Assembly: GCF_027924965.1 (NCBI RefSeq)
Contig: NZ_AP027056.1
Coordinates: forward strand, 1,674,001 to 1,738,000
Reading direction: 5' to 3'
DNA from: Limnohabitans sp. TEGF004
GTDB lineage: Bacteria; Pseudomonadota; Gammaproteobacteria; Burkholderiales; Burkholderiaceae_C
Length of the DNA: 64,000 bases
In this document: one piece after another, positions 1 through 8,879 of the stretch
Position numbering within the stretch: the first letter of the stretch is position 1
How the letters are laid out: each line of letters begins with the position of its first letter
The notes under the pieces: model-generated
Database searches by the model: none
What the model was told of the DNA's origin: nothing
Seen by the model: only the letters and a program-made list of their open reading frames with translations
Position numbers and translations under genes: made by a program

Positions 1-59
1 TTGCGCCAAGGGAATCGTGCGAGGCGGTCAAAAAAGTTCTGGAGTTGCGGGACAATCAT
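1..59 (-). CDS. N-terminal fragment of a probable YihY/BrkB-family inner-membrane protein (partial)
   Basis: The minus strand opens with an ATG at 59 and reads through the left edge as MIVPQLQNFFDRLARFPWR. This resembles the short cytoplasmic lead (an aromatic and basic stretch with FPW) that precedes the first membrane segment of YihY/BrkB-family proteins in Burkholderiales. Only 19 residues are visible, so the family is a guess from the motif and from its position, divergent from a DUF2069 gene. The rest of the gene lies outside the window. Confidence 0.4.
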   Translation of the reverse strand, partial: MIVPQLQNFFDRLARFPWR

Positions 60-81
60 GGTCTGAATCATCCCACTTTCT

Positions 82-510
82 ATGCACAACTCCACCCTCG
101 CCCCCCAAGAAAATTCATTGCGTCACGTGACGCTCACCCGCTTGCTCGCCGTGAGCAGCCTGATGGGCCTCATCGTGCTGGGCTTGGCTTGGGAGCTGTG
201 GCTGGCACCTTTGCGTCCTGGCGGCACACTCTTGGCACTGAAAGTGTTGCCATTGTGTTTTCCGCTCACAGGTTTGCTCAAAAACCGCATGTACACCTAC
301 CGCTGGCTGAGCCTGTTAATTTGGCTGTACTTCACAGAGGGTGTCGTGCGTGCGTGGGGCGATGCAGCACCCAGCAACTATTTCGCGATGGTGGAAGTGC
401 TCTTATGCATCGTACTGTTTGCAGCTTGTGCTTTTCATGTGCGCCTACGTTTGAAGCACGCCAAAGCCAACCCCCTCGCCGAACAAGTCGACGCTTCAAT
501 TAAAAATTAA
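82..510 (+). CDS. DUF2069-family membrane protein
   Basis: A 142-residue protein with about four hydrophobic segments (roughly residues 20-42, 50-66, 74-92 and 101-118) joined by short polar loops, ending in a basic tail. Length, segment spacing and the central MYTYRWLSLLIWLYFTEG stretch fit the DUF2069 family, small inner-membrane proteins of unknown function common in beta- and gammaproteobacteria. The gene ends 9 bases before the following FAD oxidase, so the two probably share a transcript. It often sits beside wrbA, which is not seen here. Function unknown. Confidence 0.75.
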   Translation: MHNSTLAPQENSLRHVTLTRLLAVSSLMGLIVLGLAWELWLAPLRPGGTLLALKVLPLCFPLTGLLKNRMYTYRWLSLLIWLYFTEGVVRAWGDAAPSNYFAMVEVLLCIVLFAACAFHVRLRLKHAKANPLAEQVDASIKN

Positions 511-519
511 AAGCCCGCC

Positions 520-1944
520 ATGCCCAATACCGCTTCGTTTGATTTGTTAAACAAACTGCGCCAGCTGCTGGGCAACGCTCATGTGTTGATCGAGGGTGAC
601 TTATCGGCCTACGAACAAGATTGGCGCAAACGCACGCATGGCAAAGCCTTGGCCGTTGTTCGCCCCGCCAACACCCAGCAAGTGGCGGATGTGGTCAAAG
701 CCTGTGCCCAAGCGGGCGTGAGCATCGTGCCGCAAGGCGGTAACACCGGCTTGGTCGTCGGCGGCATTCCAGATGACACAGGCACACAAGTGTTGTTGAG
801 CCTGCAGCGCATGCATGCGGTACGTGCGATAGATGCGGACAACCTCACCATCACGGTCGAGGCCGGTTGTGTTTTACAAAATCTTCAGCAAGCCGCTGAA
901 CAAGCGGGCTTCTTGTTTCCTCTGAGTTTGGGCGCCGAAGGCAGTTGCACCATAGGCGGCAACTTGGCCACCAACGCAGGCGGCACACAGGTGGTGCGTT
1001 ATGGCAACACGCGCGACTTGTGCTTGGGGCTTGAAGTCGTCACCGCGCAAGGCGAGGTCATGCACAGCTTGAGCGGCCTGCGCAAAGACAACACGGGCTA
1101 CGACTTGCGCAATCTGATGATTGGCAGCGAAGGCACGCTAGGCATCATCACCGCCGCCACCATGAAGCTCTACCCCATGCCAACCGTCAGCCTGACCGCT
1201 TGGGCTGCTGTGCCGTCAGTCGCACATGCCGTCAAGCTATTGAGCTTGGCGCACCAGCACTTAGGAGCAGGCTTGACTGGCTTCGAAATGATGGGGCAAT
1301 TTGCGCTGAGCTTGGTCGACAAGCACTACCCTCAACTGCGCGTGCCTTTGTGGCAAGAGTCTCCCTACTGCGTGCTGCTGGAAAACTCCGACAGCGAGTC
1401 CGAAGCCCATGCCCGCGCACGGTTTGAGCATTTGCTAGAAGTCGCTTTTGAAGCGGGTTGTGTAAGCGATGCCGTGGTGGCAGAAAACCTCGGTCAAGCC
1501 CGCAACCTTTGGCACATCCGCGAGAGCATCACCCTCGCCCAAGCTGAAGAAGGGCTGAACATCAAGCACGATATTTCTGTGCCCATTTCATCTATTCCAG
1601 CGTTTGTGGCAGAAACCGATGCATTGCTGACGCGAGAAATTGTAGGCGTGCGTTTGGTGAACTTTGGGCACTTGGGTGATGGCAATTTGCACTACAACGT
1701 ACAAGCCCCCGAGAACTGCGACACACGCGCTTTTTTGCACGAGAACGAAGACCGTGTGAACACGTTGGTCTATCAATCCGTGAAGCGTTTTGGTGGATCT
1801 ATTTCTGCCGAACACGGCGTGGGCAGCATGAAGGTAGACAGCTTGCCAGATTACAAAGACCCTGTGGCTTTGGCCTTGATGCAGCAAGTCAAGCGTGCGC
1901 TTGACCCGCAAGGCTTACTCAACCCGGGCCGTGTCGTTCGCTAA
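520..1944 (+). CDS. FAD-binding oxidoreductase, GlcD / D-lactate / D-2-hydroxyglutarate dehydrogenase type
   Basis: A 474-residue flavoprotein of the vanillyl-alcohol-oxidase fold. The FAD_binding_4 half (about residues 40-220) shows GGNTGL at 73-78 and a Gly/Asn-rich NLATNAGG element. The C-terminal FAD-oxidase_C half shows NFGHLGDGNLH near 381-391 and SAEHGVG near 428, both flavin/substrate-site signatures of the family. It oxidises a 2-hydroxyacid to the 2-oxoacid. The exact substrate (D-lactate, glycolate or D-2-hydroxyglutarate) cannot be read from sequence; as a single polypeptide without glcE/glcF beside it, D-lactate or 2-hydroxyglutarate is more likely. Its last 30 bases overlap the convergent response regulator gene. 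Confidence 0.88.
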   Translation: MPNTASFDLLNKLRQLLGNAHVLIEGDLSAYEQDWRKRTHGKALAVVRPANTQQVADVVKACAQAGVSIVPQGGNTGLVVGGIPDDTGTQVLLSLQRMHAVRAIDADNLTITVEAGCVLQNLQQAAEQAGFLFPLSLGAEGSCTIGGNLATNAGGTQVVRYGNTRDLCLGLEVVTAQGEVMHSLSGLRKDNTGYDLRNLMIGSEGTLGIITAATMKLYPMPTVSLTAWAAVPSVAHAVKLLSLAHQHLGAGLTGFEMMGQFALSLVDKHYPQLRVPLWQESPYCVLLENSDSESEAHARARFEHLLEVAFEAGCVSDAVVAENLGQARNLWHIRESITLAQAEEGLNIKHDISVPISSIPAFVAETDALLTREIVGVRLVNFGHLGDGNLHYNVQAPENCDTRAFLHENEDRVNTLVYQSVKRFGGSISAEHGVGSMKVDSLPDYKDPVALALMQQVKRALDPQGLLNPGRVVR

Positions 1945-2592
1945 AGCTTGGCGCGCAGGTGCGGGGAGATCCATGCCGATCAGCATGTCGATCAACTCAG
2001 GCAAGGTGCGAGCCGCCATTTTTTCCATCACTCGGGCGCGATGCAATTTGATCGTGGCTGATGCCCCTCCATCAATGGTGGCGATTTGTTGGTTGGAGTA
2101 ACCACGCACCATCCAATGACAGACCTCCATCTCGCGGGGTGTCAGTCGTTTTAAACGTTCCGACACTTGCATGTTTTTATCAGCCTCCACCACGGCCTGT
2201 TCAGACATGTGCATGGCACGCTGAATTACATCCATCATGGCCTGCGCTGTGAAGGGCTTGAGCAAAAAGTCCACTGCGCCTTGCTTCATGGCAGTGATGA
2301 TTTCTTCTGGGCGACTGTCACCGCTCACAAAAATCACAGGCACATGTCGCGCCAGGGTTTTAAGCTGCGATTGCAAACCCACACCAGTGGTACCCGGCAT
2401 GCGCATGTCTAACAAAATCACAGCGGGGGAAGGCACCACAGGGTTTTGCAAAAATGCATCGGCACAGTCGTACAAACTCACGTTGTAGCCCACACGTTCA
2501 AGCATGGTGGCCAAGCTGCGACGGACTGAGGCGTCATCGTCGATCACGATGACATGACCCAATTTCTCTGAAATGTCAGCGCTGTTTGACAT
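1915..2592 (-). CDS. FixJ/NarL-type response regulator, orphan
   Basis: A 225-residue two-domain regulator. The receiver domain (about 12-130) has the acidic pocket IDDD near 17-20, the phospho-acceptor Asp62 in LLDMRMPG and the conserved Lys in LLKPF. A LuxR-type helix-turn-helix follows (about 150-205, LTPREMEVCHWMVRGYSNQQIA and ATIKLHRARVMEKM). No histidine kinase lies beside it. It is last in a minus-strand run after a RodZ-like protein and a bactofilin, overlapping the bactofilin gene by 17 bases, so it may help control the cell envelope or shape. Its 3' end overlaps the FAD oxidase gene tail-to-tail. Confidence 0.85.
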   Translation of the reverse strand: MSNSADISEKLGHVIVIDDDASVRRSLATMLERVGYNVSLYDCADAFLQNPVVPSPAVILLDMRMPGTTGVGLQSQLKTLARHVPVIFVSGDSRPEEIITAMKQGAVDFLLKPFTAQAMMDVIQRAMHMSEQAVVEADKNMQVSERLKRLTPREMEVCHWMVRGYSNQQIATIDGGASATIKLHRARVMEKMAARTLPELIDMLIGMDLPAPARQALANDTARVE

Positions 2593-2959
2593 CTGTACTG
2601 CTCATCATTCCGTATAACTTCGCGCCATGCTCAATCGCCATAGTGGCGTATGAAATATTACCTTTGACATCGGCGCCAGCGTGCAACTCGACACGTCCGG
2701 TTGATTCAATATTGCCTGTGACCACGCCATTGACAACTGCTTGCTGCGCACTGATGTCACCTTCAACATGCGCTTGCGAAAGAACAGACAGTTGGGCATT
2801 TGGACTGCCATTCACATCAATATTGCCGACCACATGGCCTTTGAGCTGAACCACATCTTGTGACACGATATTGCCCACCACGACCGCAGATTGACCGATG
2901 ATGGTTTTTTGAGTGGCGTCGGTTTGTTCAGACTGCCTGAACTTCATATGCTTAAACAT
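2576..2959 (-). CDS. bactofilin (polymer-forming cytoskeletal protein)
   Basis: A 127-residue protein. The central part (about 18-115) is made of short repeating beta-strand units with regularly spaced Gly-Asn/Asp-Ile and Val motifs (VVGNIVS, VVGNIDV, VEGDIS, VTGNIES, VKGNIS), the signature of the right-handed beta-helix of bactofilins. N and C tails are short and polar, as usual. Bactofilins self-assemble without nucleotide into filaments that place envelope enzymes or chromosome factors. It lies 4 bases after a RodZ-like gene and overlaps the next regulator gene, so the three are very likely co-transcribed. Confidence 0.88.
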   Translation of the reverse strand: MFKHMKFRQSEQTDATQKTIIGQSAVVVGNIVSQDVVQLKGHVVGNIDVNGSPNAQLSVLSQAHVEGDISAQQAVVNGVVTGNIESTGRVELHAGADVKGNISYATMAIEHGAKLYGMMSSTDVKQR

Positions 2960-2963
2960 AGGA

Positions 2964-3935
2964 TTAGCGAGCGACAGTCATCTCAACCAGTTGCACGCGG
3001 CTAACTGTGGCGTCGGGCAAAGAAACACGCCCACCTTGGAAGAAGATTTGAACTTTTTGCAGGCTGGCGCTAGACACTTGCCACGGCGATACACCATAGA
3101 CGCTGCGATTCTCACCGGCTTTGAGCTGCAACAGCGTGGCTTGTTTGTTGCCATCAACCACGCACACTTCTGCGTTGGCAGCACTTACCAAGTAAACATA
3201 CCTGCCTTCTTTTTGAGCCACGAATGGTGACAACTGTGGCATAGCCTCATTGGAATGAGTGCATGCCCCCATTGTCTTGCTAGGCGCGGTTGGAGATGCT
3301 GCCACCAAAGCAGAAGCAGCCGCCACAGAGGCTGATGCCGCAGCGACAGCAGCCACGGGAACCGAAGCGGTTGTCACAGAAGGCGGCTCCACCGATACCG
3401 CGACAGCAGACACCTTGGGCGTTGGCGAAGCTGCTGCAAGCTCAGATGTTGCCTCCACCACACTCTGTGGCCCATGCAAAACAAACAAGGTCACCGCTGC
3501 CACCAATAACAGCAAGGCAGCCGTTGCTTGCTTGTGTTCTCTCAATTTGGCCAAACCAGCATGCACAGCATCGAACGCAGAATGGTTCATGGGCGGCTGC
3601 TCGCTCATGGCCACAATTTGATCCAACGTGGTCAAGTGCGCATCCGCAACCTTCGCTGCATCACGTAGCTCTTCTGGAATCTCGACAGAGGGTGGCTCTG
3701 CCCCCAAAATCATGAGCAAACGCTTATAGGCTTGGCGCTTGATGGACTCAGAATAAAACAGGCTGTCGCTATCGTCACTCTCGAGTTGGCGAACTTGAGC
3801 GACAGACAAACAAGCCGTGCGCGCCAACACAAACATATCCATGCCCGCAGCCTCACGCAAGGTGCGAAGGTAGTGAGGGTCACAGGTGTCATACACGCTG
3901 CGCTTAGGTTCTTCTGAATGGCCGTTGGGTGTCAT
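2964..3935 (-). CDS. RodZ-like membrane protein (HTH_25 - TM - DUF4115)
   Basis: Using the ATG at 3935 gives 323 residues. An N-terminal helix-turn-helix of the RodZ type spans about 18-80 (LRTLREAAGM..LARTACLSVAQVRQLE), one membrane segment about 138-154, then a long Ala/Ser/Val/Pro-rich linker and a C-terminal domain like DUF4115 (about 245-320). This is the layout of RodZ, which links MreB to the envelope, but the usual ispG neighbour is absent and a bactofilin follows at once. I infer a second, RodZ-like anchor working with the bactofilin. An upstream ATG at 3995 would add 20 residues that look non-coding; the start is uncertain. Confidence 0.72.
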   Translation of the reverse strand: MTPNGHSEEPKRSVYDTCDPHYLRTLREAAGMDMFVLARTACLSVAQVRQLESDDSDSLFYSESIKRQAYKRLLMILGAEPPSVEIPEELRDAAKVADAHLTTLDQIVAMSEQPPMNHSAFDAVHAGLAKLREHKQATAALLLLVAAVTLFVLHGPQSVVEATSELAAASPTPKVSAVAVSVEPPSVTTASVPVAAVAAASASVAAASALVAASPTAPSKTMGACTHSNEAMPQLSPFVAQKEGRYVYLVSAANAEVCVVDGNKQATLLQLKAGENRSVYGVSPWQVSSASLQKVQIFFQGGRVSLPDATVSRVQLVEMTVAR

Positions 3936-4122
3936 ATTTGACAGCTTTGTCACAACTTGTCTAAAAATAAAATCGTACTGTCGCCGTGGAAGCAATTGTC
4001 GTCAATACGCCGCTTGGCGTAGACAACTTAAGTATGCGTCCAAAGTAAGCAAGTCGGTATGCTAACGGACTCTAAGACGGCAGCGCGTAAACTCTGCAAG
4101 AGTTTTTTACCGAATTACCCTT

Positions 4123-4950
4123 ATGCGCCCCATCCGCCGCCAATACGAAGACTTCATGCAACACGTGGACAGCCACGGCGTTGCCAAAACAGACCGCACG
4201 GGCACAGGCACGAAAAGCGTATTTGGTTACCAAATGCGCTTTGACCTGAACGAAGGCTTCCCGCTGGTCACCACCAAAAAGGTTCACCTGCGCTCCATCA
4301 TCCAAGAGCTGCTGTGGTTTTTGACTGGGTCGAGCAACAACAACTGGCTCAAAGAACGCAACGTCACCATCTGGGACGAATGGGCCCGCGAAGACGGCGA
4401 CCTTGGCCCCGTGTATGGCGTGCAATGGCGCAGCTGGCCCACACCCGATGGTGGCCACATTGACCAAATTCAGCAGGTCATCGACACCCTGAAGAACAAC
4501 CCTGACAGCCGCCGCATCATCGTGAGTGCATGGAACGTGGCCGAGCTCGACAAGATGGCGCTCATGCCCTGCCATGCGTTCTTTCAGTTCTATGTGGCCC
4601 CCGCGCAAAACCCAGGCGACAAAGCCAAGCTCAGTTGCCAGCTGTACCAGCGTAGTGCCGACATCTTTTTGGGCGTGCCCTTCAACATCGCCAGCTACGC
4701 CCTGCTCACGCACATGGTGGCCCAGCAGTGCGACTTGGATGTGGGCGACTTCATCTGGACCGGTGGCGACTGTCACATCTACAGCAACCACCACGAACAA
4801 GTGGCGTTGCAACTCAGCCGCGAGCCGTTTGCCTATCCCACACTGCACATCAAACGCAAACCCGACTCCATCTTTGACTACCAGTTTGAAGACTTCGAGG
4901 TGTTGGACTACCAATGCCACGGCGCCATCAAAGCGCCTGTCGCCGTTTAA
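4123..4950 (+). CDS. thyA: thymidylate synthase
   Basis: A 275-residue ThyA. It methylates dUMP to dTMP using 5,10-methylene-tetrahydrofolate and releases dihydrofolate. Visible signatures: the phosphate-binding RTGTGT loop (25-30), PLVTTKK (47-53), the catalytic cysteine 150 in [12 protein letters not shown], and the folate and dUMP contacts around CQLYQRSAD and HIYSNHHEQ. The C-terminus PVAV is the usual closing peptide. Length is standard. folA starts 3 bases after its stop, which pairs dihydrofolate production with its recycling. Confidence 0.97.
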   Translation: MRPIRRQYEDFMQHVDSHGVAKTDRTGTGTKSVFGYQMRFDLNEGFPLVTTKKVHLRSIIQELLWFLTGSSNNNWLKERNVTIWDEWAREDGDLGPVYGVQWRSWPTPDGGHIDQIQQVIDTLKNNPDSRRIIVSAWNVAELDKMALMPCHAFFQFYVAPAQNPGDKAKLSCQLYQRSADIFLGVPFNIASYALLTHMVAQQCDLDVGDFIWTGGDCHIYSNHHEQVALQLSREPFAYPTLHIKRKPDSIFDYQFEDFEVLDYQCHGAIKAPVAV

Positions 4951-4953
4951 GCC

Positions 4954-5442
4954 ATGGCTTTGAATTTGATTTTTGCGCGTGCGCGCAACGGCGTCATTGG
5001 CAAAGACAACACCCTGCCTTGGCACTTGCCCGAAGACCTCGCCCACTTTAAACAAACCACGCTCGGCCAGCCCGTCGTCATGGGCCGCAAAACATGGGAA
5101 TCGCTGCCACCTAAATTTCGCCCTCTGCCCGGGCGCACCAACATCGTGGTGACACGCCAAACCGATTGGCAAGCCGTTGGTGCCGTCGTTGCACACTCGA
5201 TCGAAGAAGCAGTGCAACACTGTCCTGCAGACGCCCAAGTGTGGGTCATTGGCGGCGCTGAGGTGTATGCGCAAGCCATGCCTCTGGCTTCACGTGCGGT
5301 TGTTACCGAAATTGATGCTGATTTTGAAGGCGATGCCTTTGCCCCTACCTTCGATGCCAACTGGCAAGAAACTGCACGCACCACCCACGTGGCCGCGAAC
5401 GGCTTGAGCTACAGCCTCGTCACCCTAGATCGCACACGTTAA
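4954..5442 (+). CDS. folA: dihydrofolate reductase
   Basis: A 162-residue DHFR that reduces dihydrofolate to tetrahydrofolate with NADPH. It shows the Met20-loop region NGVIGKDNTLPW, the catalytic acidic residue Asp28 in HLPEDLAHFK, the NADPH-binding GRKTWESLP (44-52) and the IGGAEVYAQAMP element of the C-terminal half. It lies directly behind thyA, the common thyA-folA pair, and is followed after 17 bases by xth. Confidence 0.96.
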   Translation: MALNLIFARARNGVIGKDNTLPWHLPEDLAHFKQTTLGQPVVMGRKTWESLPPKFRPLPGRTNIVVTRQTDWQAVGAVVAHSIEEAVQHCPADAQVWVIGGAEVYAQAMPLASRAVVTEIDADFEGDAFAPTFDANWQETARTTHVAANGLSYSLVTLDRTR

Positions 5443-5459
5443 GCAAAGAACACTCACAT

Positions 5460-6224
5460 ATGCAACTCGCTACTTGGAACGTCAACTCACTCACCGTGCG
5501 CTTACCGCAAGTGCTGGACTGGTTGGCGGCCAATCCCGTTGATGCTTTGGTCCTGCAAGAAACCAAATGCACGGACGATAAGTTTCCGCAAGAGGCCATC
5601 GAGGCGGCAGGTTACAAGGTGGCATTTTTCGGCCAAAAAACCTACAACGGCGTGGCCCTGCTCTCGCGCAGCGAAGCCACCGATGTGGTGAAAAACATCC
5701 CCGGCTTTGAAGACGACATGGCCCGCGTGATTGCCGGCACGGTCGACAGTGTGCGCGTGATTGGCGCGTACTTCCCCAATGGCCAAGCCCCCGACAGCGA
5801 CAAGTTTGTTTACAAAATGCGTTGGCTCGAAGCCTTGCAAAACTGGTTGCGTGAAGAACTCAAACAACACCCCAATCTGGTGTTGATGGGTGACTTCAAC
5901 ATCACCGTCGATGACCGCGATGTGTGGGACCCTGTGGCCTTGAAAGACACCATCCACTGCACCGTGCAAGAGCGTGACCACTTTCAAGCCTTGATTGACT
6001 TGGGCACACACGATGCCTTCCGCTTGTTTGAACAAGCCGAGAAGAGCTACAGCTGGTGGGACTACCGCGAGTTTGCGTTCCGTCGCAACCGTGGTCTGCG
6101 CATTGACCACATTTTGGTCAGCGATGCGCTGAAGGCATCGGTGCAAGCCTGCGTGATTGACAAAGCACCGCGTAAAAACGAGCGCCCCAGCGACCACACG
6201 CCTGTGGTTGTGAAGCTCGCTTAA
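5460..6224 (+). CDS. xth: exodeoxyribonuclease III (AP endonuclease)
   Basis: A 254-residue member of the exonuclease III/endonuclease-exonuclease-phosphatase family. It cleaves DNA at abasic sites and removes nucleotides from 3' ends. Landmarks are LATWNVNSL at the N-terminus, the metal-binding Glu in LQETKC, the GDFNI motif, the WWDYR strand, LRIDHIL and the C-terminal SDHTPVV with the catalytic His. Length matches the family. It stands 17 bases after folA on the same strand and ends 4 bases before the convergent ntrC. Confidence 0.95.
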   Translation: MQLATWNVNSLTVRLPQVLDWLAANPVDALVLQETKCTDDKFPQEAIEAAGYKVAFFGQKTYNGVALLSRSEATDVVKNIPGFEDDMARVIAGTVDSVRVIGAYFPNGQAPDSDKFVYKMRWLEALQNWLREELKQHPNLVLMGDFNITVDDRDVWDPVALKDTIHCTVQERDHFQALIDLGTHDAFRLFEQAEKSYSWWDYREFAFRRNRGLRIDHILVSDALKASVQACVIDKAPRKNERPSDHTPVVVKLA

Positions 6225-6228
6225 AAAT

Positions 6229-7767
6229 TCAATCGTCTAAACCCAGCTCTTGAATTTTGCGGGTGATGGTGTTGCGACCAATGCCCAACTTTTGCGCGGC
6301 TTCGATGCGACGGCCTCGCGTGTTGACCAAGGCTGTTTGAATCAAACGCGCTTCAAAACGGTTGACCAACACATCCCACACATCCGTGCGCCCTGCCACG
6401 AGCAAGCTCATGGCTTCGGCTTCCAGACCTTGCTCCCAATCTGCACCCGGCATATTGAGCACCACAGGCGCAGAGCCGTCTGACGAAGAAGGTGCAGCCA
6501 CAGGCAATGCATGGTTCACCTCTTGAGGCACAGGTGCACTGAAACCTGAGGTGTCTTGCCCTGTGTGGCTGAGGGCTGCCAAGGCTTCCCCCGACAAGGT
6601 CACTTCAGGTGGCAAATCTTTGGGCTCAATCACTTGCGCCGGTGCCATCACGGTCAACCAGTGGCAAATATTTTCGAGCTGACGCACGTTGCCCGGAAAC
6701 GAAAACTGGTTGAGCACCGTTTGTGCACCATCCGAGATACGTTTGGGCTCCACGCCCAATTGTTGTGCGCTCTGCTGCAAAAAGTGGCGCGTCAACGTGG
6801 GGATGTCTTCACGGCGCTCACGCAAAGCAGGCAAACGCAAGCGAATCACGTTCAAGCGGTGAAACAAGTCTTCGCGGAACACACCGTCTTTGACACGTTT
6901 CTCCAAGTCTTGGTGCGTTGCTGCAATCACGCGCACATTGGCTTTGATGGCGCTGTGGCCTCCCACGCGGTAATACGTGCCATCGCTCAACACACGCAGC
7001 AAGCGGGTTTGCAAATCAAACGGCATGTCACCGATTTCATCTAAGAACAAGGTGCCGCTCTCAGCCTGCTCAAAGCGGCCACGGCGCGTGGTTTGCGCAC
7101 CGGTAAAAGCACCACGTTCGTGGCCGAAGAGTTCGCTCTCCAGCAAATCTTTAGGAATCGCCGCGGTGTTGATGGCCACAAACGGGCCTTTGTTGCCCGC
7201 ATCACCACGGGGCGAATGTTTGTGCAGCGCACGTGCCACGAGTTCTTTACCCGAGCCGCTTTCACCCGTGATCATCACGGTCACATTGCTTTGACTCAGG
7301 CGACCAATCGCACGAAACACGTCTTGCATGGCAGGAGCTTGGCCCAGCATTTCGGGTGTGGCATCTTGTGCTTCGCTTTGCGCTTGCTCGCGTTGGCTTT
7401 CGTCCAAAGCGCGGCGAATCAGCTCGACCGCTTTGGGCAAATCAAAAGGCTTGGGCAGATATTCAAACGCACCGCCTTGAAAAGCAGATACTGCGCTGTC
7501 CAAATCGGAAAAGGCCGTCATGATGATGACGGGCAGCGAGGGCAAGCGCTCTTTCACTTTGGTGAGCAAATCCAAACCCGAACCACCCGGCATGCGGATG
7601 TCGCTGACCAAAATTTGCGGGCCGTCATCCTCGCTCACCGAGTCGAGCGCTTGCAGCACTTCGCGGGGGCTGGTGAAGCTGCGGGTGGGCAGGTTCTCGC
7701 GCAACAGCGCTTTTTCCAGCACGAAGCGAATTGACTGGTCGTCGTCCACAATCCAAATCGATTTCAT
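6229..7767 (-). CDS. ntrC: nitrogen regulation response regulator NtrC (NR-I)
   Basis: With the ATG at 7767 the protein has 512 residues; a GTG at 7800 would add 11. Domains: receiver (1-125) with phospho-acceptor Asp56 in LVSDIRMPGG; central AAA+ sigma-54 activator domain with Walker A GESGSGKE (168-175), the sigma-54 contact loop GAFTGA (219-224) and FLDEIGDMP; C-terminal Fis-type helix-turn-helix ending RRIEAAQKLGIGRNTITRKI. It activates sigma-54 promoters under nitrogen limitation once phosphorylated by NtrB. It follows ntrB on the same strand with about 40 bases between. Confidence 0.95.
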   Translation of the reverse strand: MKSIWIVDDDQSIRFVLEKALLRENLPTRSFTSPREVLQALDSVSEDDGPQILVSDIRMPGGSGLDLLTKVKERLPSLPVIIMTAFSDLDSAVSAFQGGAFEYLPKPFDLPKAVELIRRALDESQREQAQSEAQDATPEMLGQAPAMQDVFRAIGRLSQSNVTVMITGESGSGKELVARALHKHSPRGDAGNKGPFVAINTAAIPKDLLESELFGHERGAFTGAQTTRRGRFEQAESGTLFLDEIGDMPFDLQTRLLRVLSDGTYYRVGGHSAIKANVRVIAATHQDLEKRVKDGVFREDLFHRLNVIRLRLPALRERREDIPTLTRHFLQQSAQQLGVEPKRISDGAQTVLNQFSFPGNVRQLENICHWLTVMAPAQVIEPKDLPPEVTLSGEALAALSHTGQDTSGFSAPVPQEVNHALPVAAPSSSDGSAPVVLNMPGADWEQGLEAEAMSLLVAGRTDVWDVLVNRFEARLIQTALVNTRGRRIEAAQKLGIGRNTITRKIQELGLDD

Positions 7768-7808
7768 CTCGGCACTTTCTGTTTCTAAGTTAGAGGCCAC
7801 GCGAGGCT

Positions 7809-8879
7809 TCAGGGTAGCGGGATCAGAATTTTGAAATCTGTTCGCCCCGGCACACTGTCACACTCAATCAAGCCATGGTGCTGCTGTACAAAGGTTTGTG
7901 CCAAATTCAGCCCAAGGCCAGAACCGCCATCTCGTCCAGAAACCAAGGGGAAAAATAACCTGTCCTTGATTTCTTCCGGAATGCCGGGCCCGTTGTCTAT
8001 TACATGCAATTCCAGTGCCAACCGATAGCGTTGTTTGCCAAAAGTCACTTGGCGGTTGATGCGTGTGCGTAAAACAATCTCAGCGTCACCTTCAGCGACT
8101 CGATCAGCCAAAGCTTGCGCCGCGTTGTGCACGATGTTGAGCACGGCTTGAATGAGCTGCTCACGGTCGCCACGGAACTCGGGGATGGACGTGTCGTAGT
8201 CGCGCACCATGCGCAGACCTTTGGGGAACTCCGCCAAGATTAGGCTGCGCACACGCTCACACACCTCATGGATGTTGACGTCGCCCACCACATGCGGGCG
8301 GCGGTGCGGCGCCAGCAAACGGTCCACCAACACTTGCAAGCGGTCGGCTTCGTGGATGATGACTTGGGTGTATTCGATGAGGTCTTTGCTTTCCACCTCC
8401 ATTTGCAACAACTGCGCTGCGCCACGAATGCCCCCTAATGGGTTTTTGATTTCGTGGGCCAAGTTGCGAATCAGCTCTTTGTTGGCTTGGGCTTGGTCAA
8501 TCAGGCGCTCTTCGCGGTCTTGACGGGTTTGCAGCTCCAGCGGCAGCAGCTCGACCAGCACCTCGCCTGCCACATCCGTGGGCGCCACGATGACGTGCAC
8601 AGGCATGGGGTCTTGCAAGGGGCGGCGCAGCTGTGCGTCATAGCGCATGGTGGCAAACGCATTGGTCTGCGCACCTTGCAAGGCATTCTCAAACGATTGG
8701 GTTTCGTTGAAGTAGCTCGCCATGGCAGAGCCTTCAATGGTGCGGCGCGAGACACCCATCACATCTTCTAGCGCCGCATTGGCAAACACCACCACACCGT
8801 CGGTGCGCACCACAGCCACCAAGGTCGCCAGCAAGTCAAACGCTTGTGCGTAATTGGATTGAATCACCGGCAAGGTCAT
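7809..8879 (-). CDS. ntrB: nitrogen regulation sensor kinase NtrB (NR-II)
   Basis: A 356-residue cytoplasmic histidine kinase with no membrane segments. A PAS domain (about 10-115) is followed by the H-box NLAHEIKNPLGG with phospho-acceptor His142, then an ATPase domain with VIDNGPGIP and GSGLGLNLAQ. It phosphorylates or dephosphorylates NtrC according to the PII protein. The start overlaps the stop of the preceding DUF4124-like gene by 4 bases (ATGA), so translation is coupled, and ntrC follows. Confidence 0.95.
   Translation of the reverse strand: MTLPVIQSNYAQAFDLLATLVAVVRTDGVVVFANAALEDVMGVSRRTIEGSAMASYFNETQSFENALQGAQTNAFATMRYDAQLRRPLQDPMPVHVIVAPTDVAGEVLVELLPLELQTRQDREERLIDQAQANKELIRNLAHEIKNPLGGIRGAAQLLQMEVESKDLIEYTQVIIHEADRLQVLVDRLLAPHRRPHVVGDVNIHEVCERVRSLILAEFPKGLRMVRDYDTSIPEFRGDREQLIQAVLNIVHNAAQALADRVAEGDAEIVLRTRINRQVTFGKQRYRLALELHVIDNGPGIPEEIKDRLFFPLVSGRDGGSGLGLNLAQTFVQQHHGLIECDSVPGRTDFKILIPLP

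Noticed and set aside
4072..5274. 400-codon open frame antisense to thyA-folA
   Set aside because: It mirrors two certain genes and its composition follows their third-position bias; no family resemblance.
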